Positions 32,716 through 45,917 of a stretch of DNA of 64,000 nucleotides are shown piece after piece. The notes beneath the pieces were generated by a model. The model made no database searches, was not told the DNA's origin, and worked only from the letters and a program-made list of their open reading frames with translations. A program made the translations under genes and the position numbers. Position 1 is the stretch's first letter. Each line of letters begins with the position of its first letter. Source of the DNA: Liolophura sinensis. Lineage: Eukaryota > Mollusca > Polyplacophora > Chitonida > Chitonidae. Where the stretch lies: assembly GCF_032854445.1 (NCBI RefSeq), contig NC_088297.1:18921127-18985126 (forward strand). The letters run 5' to 3'.

Positions 32716-35654
32716 TCAAACAGATTTTCGGCGTGGACGTTTAGCTGGCATGAATTCTTCGAGAAGCTCAACTGGTGCGAAGCTACTGGTTCTGTCTGGA
32801 TAACTGCCATCGTTCAGAGTTTTCCTGATTTGGTCCTCGATTTTTGGGTATCCAGTGAGAGACTGGTCATTCCTGGAGCCTTCTGGACTTAGCACTGCTT
32901 CCTTACACGTTCCAGTGTGCATGGCCAGTGACTGAGAAGTGGGCTGTGAAGGGTTCACTTTGTCATTACTCTGTAGTGTTCCACGGGCAGGATCTACTTC
33001 GTACACAGCCACATTCTGTCCCCTTTGATTCTCATCACTGGTAATGATATCACACACGAAGTCACTGGAGCTCCGCAAGTTACGACCATCTCCTGCAACT
33101 TCTTGGGAAATGGTGATAACATTCTCTTGTTGGAAGACTTGGTCTGCATTTACACTGGAGACATCTTCCTGAACAAGCTCAATGGGCTGGTCTTTCGAAA
33201 CGTTACTAATGACAATCTGATACGTTTCTACAGGCTGCGAAGGTTGGTTTATCGTTGGCGGCACTTGCAATTGTGAAATGGTCGAATCTTGGTTCACGGT
33301 AATATCTGTACTTTGGCGTAACATCGTTATCACATTTTCTGACCCTACTAGCGATGACTCCAAGTCAGATGACGATTCGTTTGGGGACATCACCATCTGC
33401 CTCTGTGCCATCAGTTGTCGTGGTGGCCCTATTGTTTCAACACCCATCTGTGTTTGTGCAGCAATGACCGTGGTTTGACACACATGATCTAATCCTGTAT
33501 ACGACATCGGGATATTCAACACTGCTTTAGGAGGTACTGCTTCAATGCCTGATGTGGTTTGCATCACTGCTGGGAACACAGGGGTTTCTGTTTCTACCAC
33601 CGACTGTATTGCACAAGGCGCTGGCTGTGCTGGAACAGAGTCACCGCCAGCAGAAAACTCTGAAATCGGCAACACAGTATCAGTTACCCTTGATTGTACC
33701 TCTGTCTGATGCAATGTTTCACTGGATGTGTTTCTGGTGACAATTGTCTGCATGTGTCCATCTGTGGGACAGCCAGCTGTTCTTACCGTTATGGCAGATG
33801 TTTTGTTGTTCTGATTGGAGAGAGAAGACTCGGAAGCATTCTGCCCACGGGCTTGAAAAGCTGCATGGTCCAAACTGCCAACTACAGGTTGTATCGACAT
33901 TCCTCGCATTGGCACTGGTTCCACTCCGGTCCTTTCAGGAGGATGACAGAAATACACCTGTGACAATGGCACGTGTGATGACACTTGTATGTTAGTAGAT
34001 TCTACACTGGAAACATGAGGTAATAACGATGCGACAGAAGACTGTTGTTCTGCAGAGCCGTGTCTTACGTCCTGATACACAACACCTTCCTGTTGCTGGA
34101 AGTGCTTGAATGAGTCTTTTTCGGTGAACTCGTTCGTGACAGGTTGCACATAGTGCAATGCGTACTCTCCTGTAGTTGTAGACAATAACCCAGGATCATG
34201 ACCGACAGGAAAGGCTCCAGTCATTGTCACTGGAATGGAGTTAGGCTGCTTTTCATTCTGAGCAGAGTTAGTTATCATGTGAGCAGAGTTAGTTAACACG
34301 TGAGCAGCGTCCCCTAACTTTTCACTCACAGCCGAAACTCCAGTCATTGTAACTGGCACAGAGTAAGACTGCTTTGCATTCGGGCCAGAATTAGTTACCA
34401 AGTAAGTAGTATTCCCTAAGTCTGCACAAACTAACATACTGTCTGCAGAGCATGAAAGTGGTGCATAGTTGTCAGAAGGCGCAATATGCCCAGTGAAAGA
34501 TATGGTTCTTGGTATTTCAGCTGAATGCCGCTCAGAACACCTGAAGTCTTGCACGTTGTTAAACTGTTCACTACCAAATCCTTCCGGGACTCCGTCACCT
34601 CTTGTCTGAAAACTTAGACTTGTGCATGTGGTGGCTGATGCCGGATCTTCTTGGTAGATCACGTTATGTTTATCCTTTAGGTGCTGGATAAAAGCTTGCT
34701 TTTCTTCGAAATGTTCACCACAATCTATGCAATGGCATCGAGGTGTGTCAGCAGGTGGATGGCTGGGCTCTTTGGCTAGTGATGTCTCCTCGAGGCCGCA
34801 GCCCTCCAACGGCTGAGCCTTGCCTAATTTGTGAAGTTTGATGTGACAAGCTCTAGATCTTTTACAGGCGAACCGTTTTAAACAGTACTGACAGACAAAC
34901 GGACGCTCTCCAGTGTGTCCACGAATATGAGTTTCAAGAAGGACCTTCCTGGAAAATTTCTTCTCACAAAACTGGCATGGGAAGAGTTTCGATGGAGCCT
35001 CACCTGTGTGTGTGCGATTGTGACGGATAAGATCTTGCTTCAACCTGAATTGTTTAGAACACTGCTGGCAAGAAAAGCGATAAGCCCCACAGCTTTCTCC
35101 ATAATACCGTTTGTCTCCACTGTGAATGCTCTTGTGTTTCCAAAGACCCACTCTACACGCAAAGACTTTGCCACAAATTTCACATTCGAACGGTTTCTCC
35201 TCTATATGAGAGCGAACATGATCAATGTAGCGACACTTTTCTTCGAACTGCTTCCCACATACTTTGCATTTGAAGATGTTGATACCTGTATGGGTTCCCA
35301 TGTGTCTCCGCAAACGCTCCGGTTGAGAATATTTCTTCCCGCACTGCTGACACTGGTATGGTTTTTCTCCAGTGTGAACTACGCGATGTCTTCTCAACAA
35401 ACTCGGTGTGGCGAATCTCTTTGAACACACTGGGCACTCGTGCTCCTTTGAAATCTCATACTTTCGTTTCTTTCTGGTGGTTACTTTCGTCAGACTTTTC
35501 AGTTCCTCAGCCAGGCTAGCTGCCAATGCCTCATCCTTCACCAACAATCTGCCACGAGTTTGGCCAGCCTTGGGTACTATCAGATCCTGAACCATTATAC
35601 ACTGCTCACTGCTTCGGTTGGCAGCATCAGTCAAGAGGACATCGCCTTCCTTGT
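32716..35654 (-). CDS. Zinc-finger gene D, terminal exon (8 fingers, 978 codons)
   Basis: Largest exon of the window. Acceptor TTGTTGGTTTCAG, phase 1, matching the donor of exon 2 at 39572; the joined protein has about 1071 residues. It encodes the cluster motif LLVKDEALAASLAEELKSL, seven C2H2 fingers (exon residues about 72-275) and a distant eighth (C-H-C-I-D-C). An insertion (GDKRYYGESCGAY) separates fingers 4 and 5. Then come about 600 residues rich in Ser, Thr, Gln and Val, as in activation domains, with an internal repeat around PVTMTG. The C-terminus is MPAKRPRRKSV, a nuclear-import-like basic tail with an RRxS site. Probable sequence-specific transcription regulator; targets unknown. 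Confidence 0.92.
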
Positions 35655-36097
35655 CTGAAACCAACAAATAAAACCGGCGATGTAGTTTGACCTACTCTCT
35701 CTTTCGTCCATTCTTTGAGCAGTGCAAATTTCAATCAACGCCATCCGGGAACTCTTGAATTGCTCTCCAAGCACAATTTACGTTGTCCAAAAGATGGTGG
35801 TTTTCTAAGCAGGAACTACTGTAGCAAAACACGTGACCTTCACCTGGTACGACTGACGTAACCAGCCACTTCACTCTCTGTCCAAAAATCAAGTTATGAG
35901 TGCTGTGTTTTGTACATACACAATTCTGTCCATGGGGAAAATAATAAACTACTGTAATATATACTATTATATCTTTGTGTAAAAAAGAAAACTACACACA
36001 TCTATTACTACACACATAAAGATAATGGATTCGGTTTCATCTCCACAAAGCTGTTCGGCGGTAGACCATGGACTCCGTGATACTTAAAAGTCAATGA

Positions 36098-36190
36098 TTT
36101 ATTTACTCATTTGATTGGAGTTTACACTTATACGACGGTGACAAGCATTATAGCGGGAAGAAACTGGGCAGAGCCCAAGAGAAGCAAGTC
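36098..36190 (-). repeat. SINE family 1 fragment
   Basis: Tail and part of the body with an internal deletion (TTGATTGGAGTTTACACTTA, then GCATTATAGCGGGAAGAAAC and GCAGAGCCC). Confidence 0.7.
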
Positions 36191-37559
36191 AATAAACACG
36201 TATACATATAATTCTTAACATGATACGTGATAGAAATCGTTTTATAGTTCGCTATATAGCTATACTTCGGTTTGATTTACGCCATCAAGTGCATGAATGC
36301 CACATTACACATAACAATCTTTGATTATTCACTTTGTCAACAAATGCAGTTATACAGAAAATATTCACCCTTTCCATTATAACCATTTCACTGGTCACCG
36401 TGCCTCAGTCGCGTCACAAATGTTCATGTACACGAATTGTACTCTTAACAAAGGCCCTGGGTAAGGAGCTAGCTTAGGGCCCTGTCTCCCTAGCTTAATG
36501 CTTTAAGGTTGCACATATAATATACAGTATTTCACCTAGGTAATGGTTGGCAAATGAAAATAAAGCACCTTCAGATCCATAGACAGGCCTTAAATGGTAG
36601 TTTTGATGCCAGCACTGAATTTTTTTTTTGTGATAAGAAATTAGTAAAACCTCAAAAAAGTGACCCAGAATAAAAACAAAAACAACAACAACAACAAAAA
36701 GTGTCACTCAAACTTGCTTACTTTTAGGTGATATCAGTATGAGTTACTTGCACAGGACTGCTATGTTGTAAGTCTAATGAAGGATAGTTCAACATGCTTG
36801 CACTAGGAACAGTTCTCGCTTAAGCAGAATTAGGTTAAAAAAAATCCAGTGATGTTAATTGCAATTTACTAGACATCACTTGACTAGAATTACTCAAAAT
36901 GTTGTGTTGTCATCACATTTGATATATGTAATAATATTAAGACATTGCTAAGTCAAAGTGATCCTGTTTGTCATCTGACTGCATTCAATTGTCTCTGACA
37001 GGGAAGTTGTAGGCATGGTAAAACTAAAAAAATGTGTATAGCATCATAAGCCTGATAACCCATATGATGACATTGCTTTCTAGGTTACAGAACATTTTAA
37101 TATTTGAACAGTTTCAACAACATTACAACAACAATCAACAGTGATAAATGAATGTATCAGTAATGAAAATGACAGAGCTTAAGTCACTCTTGGATTTCAC
37201 TAAAAAATACTTGGTACCAATAATTGTATGTATGTACATACATGTATGCTTGTGGTTAAGCATCGCCATAATTCTTTGTAAAATAGCACTTAGCACCTGG
37301 CATATCAAATCGGGTTGATGAAATAGACACCACATACATATTTTTGGGTGCATATTATGGAAACTTTTCCAATATATAGCTTTGTAATATACAAATAAAA
37401 AAAACTAGCTTTTTACCTGACTTAATCGTTTTCTTGTTATGGACTAGCAAAATAAAAATCAAGAACCCGCCACAGTAATCGAAAACAAGAGGTCATGTGT
37501 CCGATGTATTGTAAGCTGCTAATGCTACATCTTGTCATGGGGAACACTGTGTCCATTAA

Positions 37560-37662
37560 TATATTTATTTATTTGGTGTTTTGTGTTGTCCAAGAATATG
37601 TCACGGATACAATGACGGCCAGCATTGTGGTGGGAGGAAACTGGGAAGAGCTCTGGAGAACA
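37560..37662 (-). repeat. SINE family 1 fragment
   Basis: Diverged tail and body (TATTTATTTATTTGGTGTTT ... CAGCATTGTGGTGGGAGGAA). Confidence 0.75.
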
Positions 37663-38467
37663 CAATGCGATGAAAGTAATGTTGTACATGTATTATGATG
37701 AATGTATAGCGACAATGGTAATATGAAATATTTCATTCCCCCCACCCCCACCCCGATATATAAAAACATACACCATAAGAACCACGAGATTCCAAAGACA
37801 TGTTTACAAAAATCTAAGCTGGTATCATATCTAGACAAATACTTTTAGTTCCCCTAAACATATTTTTCGATATGATGGGAATAGGCCTCATCTGACTTAA
37901 CTCCCTTGTGACACAAACTATAATGTAATACAAGCTTAGTTTCGGAGACGCAAAACTAGGAGAAATGGGACATTGCCTACTTAAATATGCAGGTTATGTC
38001 ACGGCAGTGGCAAACTATGTACTAGCAAACAAACAGCAGAAAAACATCACATCAACCATTTAAAGTCCAATGAAGGTCTTAAATATGTACGTTTTTCAGA
38101 CTAGGTAGAAAACGGGAGGGTAACCTAAAGGAAGGTAATTTGGTGTGGCCTTGTTTCACTAGGAAAAGAAATGAATGTTGCGAAATCTGCTCCTGAGTTT
38201 ACTTGTACTTCTGTCTTGCTATAGTAAAAAAATGTCTCACAACATTCTAATTTTTCACAAATTTTGTATTGTGAATGTAGAGTAGATTTAAGGAAGATTT
38301 TCCTTGTTTTCTACCTGAAAAAAATATTACATTTCACTACTGCACCATTGGAAGATAACTTCCCATCTAAAATATCTTGTTGCAAGTTGTCTTTCTGATT
38401 CATCCATCACTTTTAGGTGCCTGTTACTTCATCAGATTGTCCATCCATTTACATATCTGACTGGTAC

Positions 38468-38572
38468 ACAAGAATATTTCACTTGTGGCCACCCCCAGCA
38501 TTATGATAGGACGAAATTTGACAAAGCACAAGGGGAACGACCATCTGCAGGCTTTCAAACTTTCCCACGCAG
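38468..38572 (-). repeat. SINE family 1 fragment
   Basis: Diverged body (AAGAATATTTCACTTGTGG ... CAGCATTATGATAGGACGAA ... CGACCATCTGCAGGC). Confidence 0.65.
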
Positions 38573-39571
38573 ATTGTGACTGTTCACCCAGGCATCAGTT
38601 TCCATGCTTGCATATGCTAATTCCTTGTCTTTACTATTCACTTATTAACATCTGGCTGTACACAGATTTGTGAATGGGGCTACCCAAAGCTAATCCCCGT
38701 GTATAGCAGGGCAGTTGCATCCTTGTGTGATAGGCATGTTCTATCACAATATTATGTCATTAGGGACTTGACACAGGCGATCATTAAAAATATGTCTGTT
38801 GGGCGTAACATGACCGACCCATCTATATATCTTCCCTGCTAAAAAGTTTATTGGTCTCATGCAATTTCTTGGCGATTTCCAAGAAAAAGCCATGAGGGCC
38901 GAGTTGTTCCATCTTGCTGGAATCCCAATTCTTGGTAAATTTTTTGTTCTTGATAGAATTTGTGATTCATTGTCAGGTTCCCAATTATGAACGTGGTAAT
39001 AAAATAAAAAAAATGAAAGAAAAAATTTATATACTCTTACCCATACGTTAATTTTTTAAAATTTTAACTTTTTTTTTTTCAAATTTAAAAAACAAGAGGT
39101 GGGGTTATGCTTAACAAACAGTTTTAAAGGATGGCCCCAGGCAAGAGTTACAATTCCTTGCACTTTGTGAACTGGGACCCAGGATCCATGATCATGAAGC
39201 TATGTTAAGCCTAGTGAACCCAGAGAACATTTGTTGTCAGAAATCATATTCATGTCCCAGTGTAAAATGATCTGGGATATGGGTTACCAAACACAAGCAA
39301 TATTTGTTGTCCGCTTTTTAAGATTCTAGCAGTGAAAGACGGTCACATGACACCTTCAAGGTCATTTGACCCCCAAAATGTTGTGTCTAGGCTTCCATGT
39401 TGTACCTACTCACATGACATTTCCATACACGCTGATTGGTTGACGAAGACAACATTAATGTTGCAAGACCAGAATTGGCTGCAGACAAGCAAAATGTTGA
39501 AACCGGGTAGCTAGTTTCTGGATTTTTTTTAATAACCCAAAATTAATCAAGATGAATCACCGTAAACTCAC

Positions 39572-39754
39572 CATCAGGTATTCCAGGGTGAGCTTTTTTC
39601 TTGTGTCTTTTCAGGGATTTCAGGAGGACAAAGGACTTGACACAATGGCTACACTGGAACTGTCCCTTGCTGGCTTTGCTTTCAGGAGCACCGTCTGTGG
39701 GAAGTTCTTCCTGCATGCTGCTTACTTCAGACAGTGTCACCAGTTTCTGTATAC
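39572..39754 (-). CDS. Zinc-finger gene D, coding exon 2 (one finger)
   Basis: 183-nt symmetrical exon (phase 1 on both sides). Acceptor TTTGCAG|GTATACAG, donor G|GTGAGTTT. It opens with G-I-Q-K-L-V-T-L-S-E-V-S, the same motif as exon 2 of locus A and the terminal exon of locus E, and carries one C2H2 finger (C-S-H-C ... H-K-K-K-A-H). It can join in frame to any of the terminal exons at 35654, 29234 and 24172. Confidence 0.85.
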
Positions 39755-40059
39755 CTGCAAAATATTAGGAACAGATACACATGTATTTGAGGACAGTTTT
39801 AGTCAAAACATTTTGGTACAGATTTTAGTACAGTTTGTGCAAGTTTCAAAAAAAAAAAAAAAAAAAGTGACCGTGTGCATGTACGTATTTAGGAATTTAG
39901 AAATTAGATGGTTAACAATTCCTACAAAGTAAAACATAATTTTATGTAAATGTTTGCAGTTCAGCTGGAACACTTCAGTTTCTAGTTTGAACCACGTATC
40001 ACATTAAGATGTAAAAATCAAGCGTTTCATGTATCCTTAATATCATGACAACATGGAAT

Positions 40060-40337
40060 ACTAACTTGTTTTATTTATTTGATTGGTGCTTTACGCTGTA
40101 CTCAAGAATATTTCGCTTATATGACAGCGGCCAGCATTACGTGGGCAGAAACCGGGCAGAGCCTGGGTGGGGGGGAACCCATGATCATCTGAAGGTTGCC
40201 GACAGACCTTCCCACGTACAGCCAGAGAGAGGAAGCCAGTATGAGCTGGATTTGAACCCACAGCGACTGCATAGGTGAGCGACTCCTGGGTCATTACACT
40301 GCGCTAGCGCGCTAACCAAATGAGCCCCGGGGGCCCC
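40060..40337 (-). repeat. SINE family 1, full-length copy
   Basis: Complete from TTTATTTATTTGATTGGTGC through the body to the tRNA head (GCGCTAGCGCGCTAACCAAA, TGAGCCCCGGGGGCC). It lies in intron 1 of gene D, about 35 bp from the donor of exon 1. A possible imperfect TSD is CTAACT(T)G. Confidence 0.92.
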
Positions 40338-40370
40338 AGGATTCTAACTGATGTGTGTGAAATAAAGTAC

Positions 40371-40464
40371 CTGTCTTATCAGTGACAGCTGTATGAATAG
40401 CCTCGTCTTCATCTGTATCATCACCCTCAGTCACAATTACAAAACGGGGAATTGGTGTGTTCAT
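40371..40464 (-). CDS. Zinc-finger gene D, first coding exon
   Basis: 94-nt coding part (31 codons plus one base; donor G|GTACTTTA). It encodes MNTPIPRFVIVTEG, then an acidic DDTDEDEA and IHTAV, clearly homologous to the first exon of gene A. The RFVIV-acidic core resembles a SUMO-interacting motif (inference). An acceptor (TTTTATTTCTAG at 40503) lies 38 nt before the ATG, so a non-coding first exon exists upstream. The 5' UTR holds a small upstream open frame (ATGGCTGATCGTGTATGA) that could dampen translation. Confidence 0.83.
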
Positions 40465-41540
40465 GATGGTCAAACTTCATACACGATCAGCCATATGGTG
40501 TTCTAGAAATAAAATCACACACCAATACATGGATTCCTTTTGAGCCCATATACACCCCAAACCCTCAACCTTTTTGCATATACAAGAGTAGCTTTATGTG
40601 CAATTTATGCACCTTTTTCACTTGATTTTGGACACAAATCAACCTTGGTTGGGTAGGTCAGTTTCAAGGCTTCACAAACAGTATAATTTTATCAGTCCAC
40701 AGATTTATATTCTCAGAATATGTTTAAATAATCACCATGCAAAAAGGTTGAAGAATTACAGAAGTACATAAATCAAAAGTTAAATTTTGTATATTTGTTT
40801 GAGCCATGATTTGTAATCCCAATGTATATATATATATATATATATATTATATATGTATTTATGGTGCTGCCTCACTGAAAAGCAATTTCATAGACACCAG
40901 ACAGGACACCCACCCTGTCAGACTACTACTGTGACACCAGGCTGACTAGTAGTAACTTGATCTATAATCTCATAAAAGCATTAGAAATTATGATATTTTA
41001 ACTGCTGATAAGCAGTTTTTGTCACGCAAGAACCACAGGACTGTTAACTGACATTTTACTCTGGATATTTCCATTTGACACAAGTACAGTGTACTGGCAA
41101 GTTAAAGACTTTTTGACATCCAGATGGTTCAAAAATACCCTTCCACGGGACTTATTGTAGAGATAAAAAGTTACTTCGTGGACAACAGTGTACCTTTCAA
41201 ATAACAAGCTTGTTCTTCTCCCAACCTTTGCGGATGTTGGAAACCTGGCAGACATTAGTTCGAATTTTTCGGTTCAAAAGTTTCAGCTGGTGGTTTATCA
41301 ATGTAGGCTTTCACGCCCCAGTTAGGACGGCATCTGGGCATCGGTGTATACCAAATATAAAGACAGGTTACAGTTGTAAAGGTAAATTTTCTGCGTGGAG
41401 TTCCATGGCGCCGAAGCTCTACCTAACTAGGGGTCAGCTTATTTTTCAGCGTAGTTAAATTTGAAGCTCATGACTAAAACCCACAGCCAAACAATTCAGA
41501 CCTGCTGTCTGGGCAAACTGATTCGCAGTCCAGACCAATT

Positions 41541-41992
41541 GGCCACAGACCCCCATTAGTTTTCCATAAGCGACAATGTTAACGTTTAGCGCTGTAGCTC
41601 AGCCCAAACATTCCGAGGCCAATAAGCTTTGGTGCATACCTCGCCCAGCCTGTAAGAAGAAGCTGTAAAAATCTTGACATAGGTTAACCGTCAAAATCTG
41701 GACCTTTCCATGCCGGCAGCTGGGAGGGGTGCCTAGCAACACCAAGGGGGACGTCACTCGCAGCCTCATCACCACCTGTCTCCTTGTGTCCTCTTGCCCA
41801 GAATTTCAAATTTTCACCATTAAAACTCATACCTGCCCAAAGCTTAGACAATTTCCATCATTTCGATACCAAGCATGCACCTGTACACCAAAAACGGCAG
41901 GCTGGCAGCAAAAAAAGACTTTACACCCTAAAATACACAGAACTACAATCGTCCCTACCAAAAAACGGAAGTTGTAATGGGGGTCTGTGTCC
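41541..41992 (+). mobile_element. MITE copy 1 (about 452 bp)
   Basis: Non-autonomous DNA element with terminal inverted repeats CACAGACCCCCATTA / TAATGGGGGTCTGTG, extended outward by GGC or GGA. A second copy lies at 44446-44898 with about 95% identity or more. It carries no transposase. Its superfamily is not known to me, and I could not define the target-site duplication. Confidence 0.9.
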
Positions 41993-44445
41993 TATCACAC
42001 CAGCCAACTTGTTTCAAAATCAATAATTTTTGCACCACATAATGCTTACTACCTCTAAACCTCACACATAAAGTTACAGCTTGATACATGCAAAAACTTT
42101 TGAGTAGGAGGAATTTAACTTGGGGTACCTCTATCTTGGAAATGTGTCTGTTTGTCTGTCCTCAAGCACGAAGTTCAAAGCTCTGTAGTGCACATACCGT
42201 TCAAAATATCTCAACCAGGTCAAATGTTTTGGAAAGCTGGTATGTATATCTGCAAGAAATATAAAAAATTCCAATGACAAAGTATTTTACATTTTCCATT
42301 GACAAACATTTAGAAAATTATGGATTTTCAAGTAGATTTTCTTGTTTACAGCAGTGTTAAGAAAATACTTAAAGCCAAAAGTGTCAAAATATATATCAAA
42401 AGACAGGTAATTTATCTGACAATTCACTTACAAAATATAGGACATACCTTTGAGCAACTTTGTGCAAAATTTGACTTAAAGTGATACAGTGGGTAGCAAA
42501 GCGAGTTTCAAAATTCCAGAAAAGTACATTTTGATCACCATCAAAGTAAACATACAGTATGCATCCAAATTGATATAGAAATGCTCATAGGCACAGTTTC
42601 CATGGATAGGGCTAAAGAAAAGACTAGTATCATTTTTACATAGTGATTCACATGATAAAACCCTTTAAAAGATCACCCACTCCCCCCCCCTCCCCCACTA
42701 CCCCCCTTTCCCGCCTCCCCCATGGCTGCCATTGGTTGGCTGGCTTACCTCAACTCACAGTGCAAAAGAATCCCACCACCTGTGTTGTTGCCTCAGACTA
42801 AATTAGTCCTTTCCACATAACACCAAAGTGTGACACTGGCATCTACAAGAGATAAGTAGAAAGGAGAAATATGAATTTGCCACTTACAAAAATAAAGCCA
42901 CACAGTACATGCACATTGGTCATTCAGACAGTCACCAAGGCAACCCTCCCAAGACATGTTGAAGGGACCCAAGAAGAGGGGAAAAGCTATACTTTTTAAC
43001 CTGTAACAACACAGAAATCCTCAAATAATCAGTGAGAAATTACATCCGTAATCAGGTTCCACACTGGGTGTTCCTGGGTGGGCATGAGGAATGGACATTC
43101 AAACTGTCCGTACATAAATGAGAAACCTGTGACGTTTTCCCTGGTGAAGAAGGGGGGGGGGGGGGGGGGGGGCTGGAGGGGTATGTGTCATGGTGTAGTA
43201 CCGGACCAATGACGGGGATTCTAGGTCGGCCAAGGGAGTGGAAGACTGCATCCAATTGGTCAGGCCTTTGAGGAAGCTGAACGGCTAGCAGACCTCACTC
43301 ACCTAGGTAGATCCCAGTTCAATATATGCATAAACCAGGCAAAGTTCACGGACACCATGTTTGGGAGACAAGATCTAAAGAGGGAAACCAAGACGAAAGC
43401 TCAGTAGGTATTAAACTAGGATGTGAAAGCCATATGTAGCTGTCTATTTTCTAAACTTGTGTGTGAGGACATTGGAAACATAAAAAAAAATCCCAGTTGC
43501 CCAGGGAGGTGGATGCCACACTGGGCCAGATACTACAACAAAAACTCCTAGAGATGTCGCAGGAACAGCGTACTATGTTCTGGTGGAGAAACAGACACCT
43601 GGTGGGGCAGAGACTCATTTTCACAAGGGCAATATTCCAACAGATCACACTTACATGTATGCTAGACACTTGAAATTGATCATTTCTGTTCCAATGCCAC
43701 ACATACTGTGTGAGTGCACATGTAACTTGACAGAGGAATGAATATACACATGCAATGAAAACTACATGCCTACAGTGGTTTATTTTTAAGTTTAAAGAGG
43801 AAAATTTACCTTGTCCACTTCAAGTCTATGCCCATAACAGCAGACAGTGTTGCAGCAGAGATGCCTGTTTTTAATGTTTTGTGACTACAGGATGATTTGA
43901 AGCACATTTATCTAGTGTGTGGTGGCACACATGGGAGTAACCTGACTTGGTTTGTAAATTAAATGCACACTGGCCCTCTCTACTACTGTACCCAAGTAAA
44001 TTAATCTGCTGATGTGTTTTTATCCACCTGTGTGAGGTTGGGCCCTTATATGTGATGCAAGGCCTCATTGGCCATCCTTAATCACACACCCTATCTATCA
44101 GCCACATACTCCAATTTCACTCGCAGCACTCAAATTTTGCATTATTTATCAAATGTCAGTCCCAAAAGAGACATTTTAAAAAAAAGGAACAATGAAACGT
44201 TGTCTGTGTTTGTTCCAATCTGTTTATACTACTGTACTACCCTTGACCACAGAGCGTTTTAGCCGATTTTTAGACAAAATGGATAGGTGGGGAAAATATA
44301 GAATTAAAAAGCTTTAAAACTGCTCAATCAAGTTCCATGTCAATGCAAACTACATCGCAGATGTACCCACCAAATATTATCAGGCTGCTGCGAAATCTGA
44401 GCACACAGTGACATATTACATGTTTTGGCACAAGTGGACAGATCA

Positions 44446-44898
44446 GGCCACAGACCCCCATTAGTTTTCCATAAGCGACAATGTTAACGTTTAGCGCTGT
44501 AGCTCAGTCCCAAACATTCCGAGGCCAATAAGCTTTGGTGCATACCTGGCCCAGCCTGTGAGAAAGAAGCTGTAAAAATCTTGACATAGGTTAACCGTCA
44601 AAATCTGGACCTTTACATGCCGGCAGCTGGGAGGGGTGCCTAGCAACACCAAGGGGACGTCACTCGCAGCCTCATCACCACCTGTCTCCTTGTGTCCTCT
44701 CGCCCAGAATTTCAAACTTTCATCATTAAAACTCATACCTGCCCAAAGCTTAGGCAATTTCCATCATTTTGATACCAAGCATGCACCTGTACACCAAAAA
44801 CGGCAGGCTGGCAGCAAAAAAAGACTTTACACCCTAAAATACACAGAACTACAATCGTCCCTACCAAAAAACGGAAGTTCTAATGGGGGTCTGTGTCC
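44446..44898 (+). mobile_element. MITE copy 2 (about 453 bp)
   Basis: Same orientation and ends as the copy at 41541, differing mainly by single-base changes and short indels. Open frames shared by both copies in several phases show no coding constraint that I can see. Confidence 0.9.
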
Positions 44899-45389
44899 AA
44901 TTAGGACATTATATTCATGGACAAACTTGTAGTAAATGATGTCGTGTTACACTGTAAAGCGATATTTAATCTTTTAGTTCTGTGTGCTCCCACTAATTTG
45001 CAGGTTGATATCTTTTCAGCGGACTATGACTTCTGTCAAGGATAAATATGGAATCAATAGGGCCCGTTTTAACTTCTCCCAGCGCATTTCAGTTTGATTT
45101 TCAATCTATACAAACAGAAATTTGTTACGAATTTTTATCACAACCCCAGATGTAGACAAATCTTCAACTAGTCTACAATGCAAACATCACAAACTCCAAT
45201 CAAAATTTGATCGCAGAACTCCTCACACATCGGAATTATTTTCAACATGGCCGACAAGCGCCACCTCTAGCAGGAACATAGGTCATTCATGAAATGTGTT
45301 TACATGCAACAAAAGAGGGCTGTGCGTCACAATTATGAACAGTTTAAAAAAATATCGCAACATTTCGTTCAAACGAGGCGATGTTATAC

Positions 45390-45530
45390 CTGAAAGACAA
45401 GTCCAGACGCTCGGAAACGCTTTCGACAGCATCCAAACTGCACACCGTGTCGAGGAATGTGCGCGTGACTATGAACTACACACACATGCGCATGAAATTC
45501 GTTGTCTTCTCGTAGGGAGAATTCATTATT
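45390..45530 (-). promoter_or_regulatory. Candidate non-coding first exon / promoter of gene D
   Basis: CpG-richer patch whose minus strand ends in a good donor (CTTGTCTTTCAG|GTATAAC at 45390/45389). This fits the 5' UTR exon that the acceptor at 40503 requires. The start site is not defined. Confidence 0.35.
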
Positions 45531-45917
45531 CAAAGAGGCTTGTATCCGGCGATAGTTGAATATCATACATGTTAGTTAATTAAGAGTTAAAACCACATCA
45601 CAAAGATTATTGGTTGGCTCAAAGACTGAGTTTTTCATATGTCTAGTAAGCTACAAATTAATGTGCGAATAATGAAAAAAAAACTACAATTTTGATTGCC
45701 CCGAAAGTTGCAGGATAGACTGGGTTATGAGCATTTGAGTAATTTCCGAGAAGTTTATGGATACTGTTCTCACTTTAAACTGTTCTGTTGGCAATATGTC
45801 GGCTGCATGATTGACAGCAATCATCAACATCGATTACATGAAGTCTTATATATGATCTTACATAAGACTCCATGTAATCGACGATTGGTAGAGAAGAGTT
45901 GCTTTTCCTCAATGACT

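Larger units (their letters stand above)
35655..39571 (-). other. Intron 2 of gene D
   Basis: About 3.9 kb between the one-finger exon and the nearest terminal exon. Three diverged SINE fragments are listed separately; no other exon recognised. Confidence 0.6.
40503..45389 (-). other. 5' UTR intron of gene D
   Basis: Proposed 4.9-kb intron between the non-coding exon ending near 45390 and the first coding exon. It contains two MITE copies, a (TA)n run near 40824-40848, a C-rich patch near 42678-42720 and a G tract near 43150-43172. No coding exon recognised. Confidence 0.45.
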
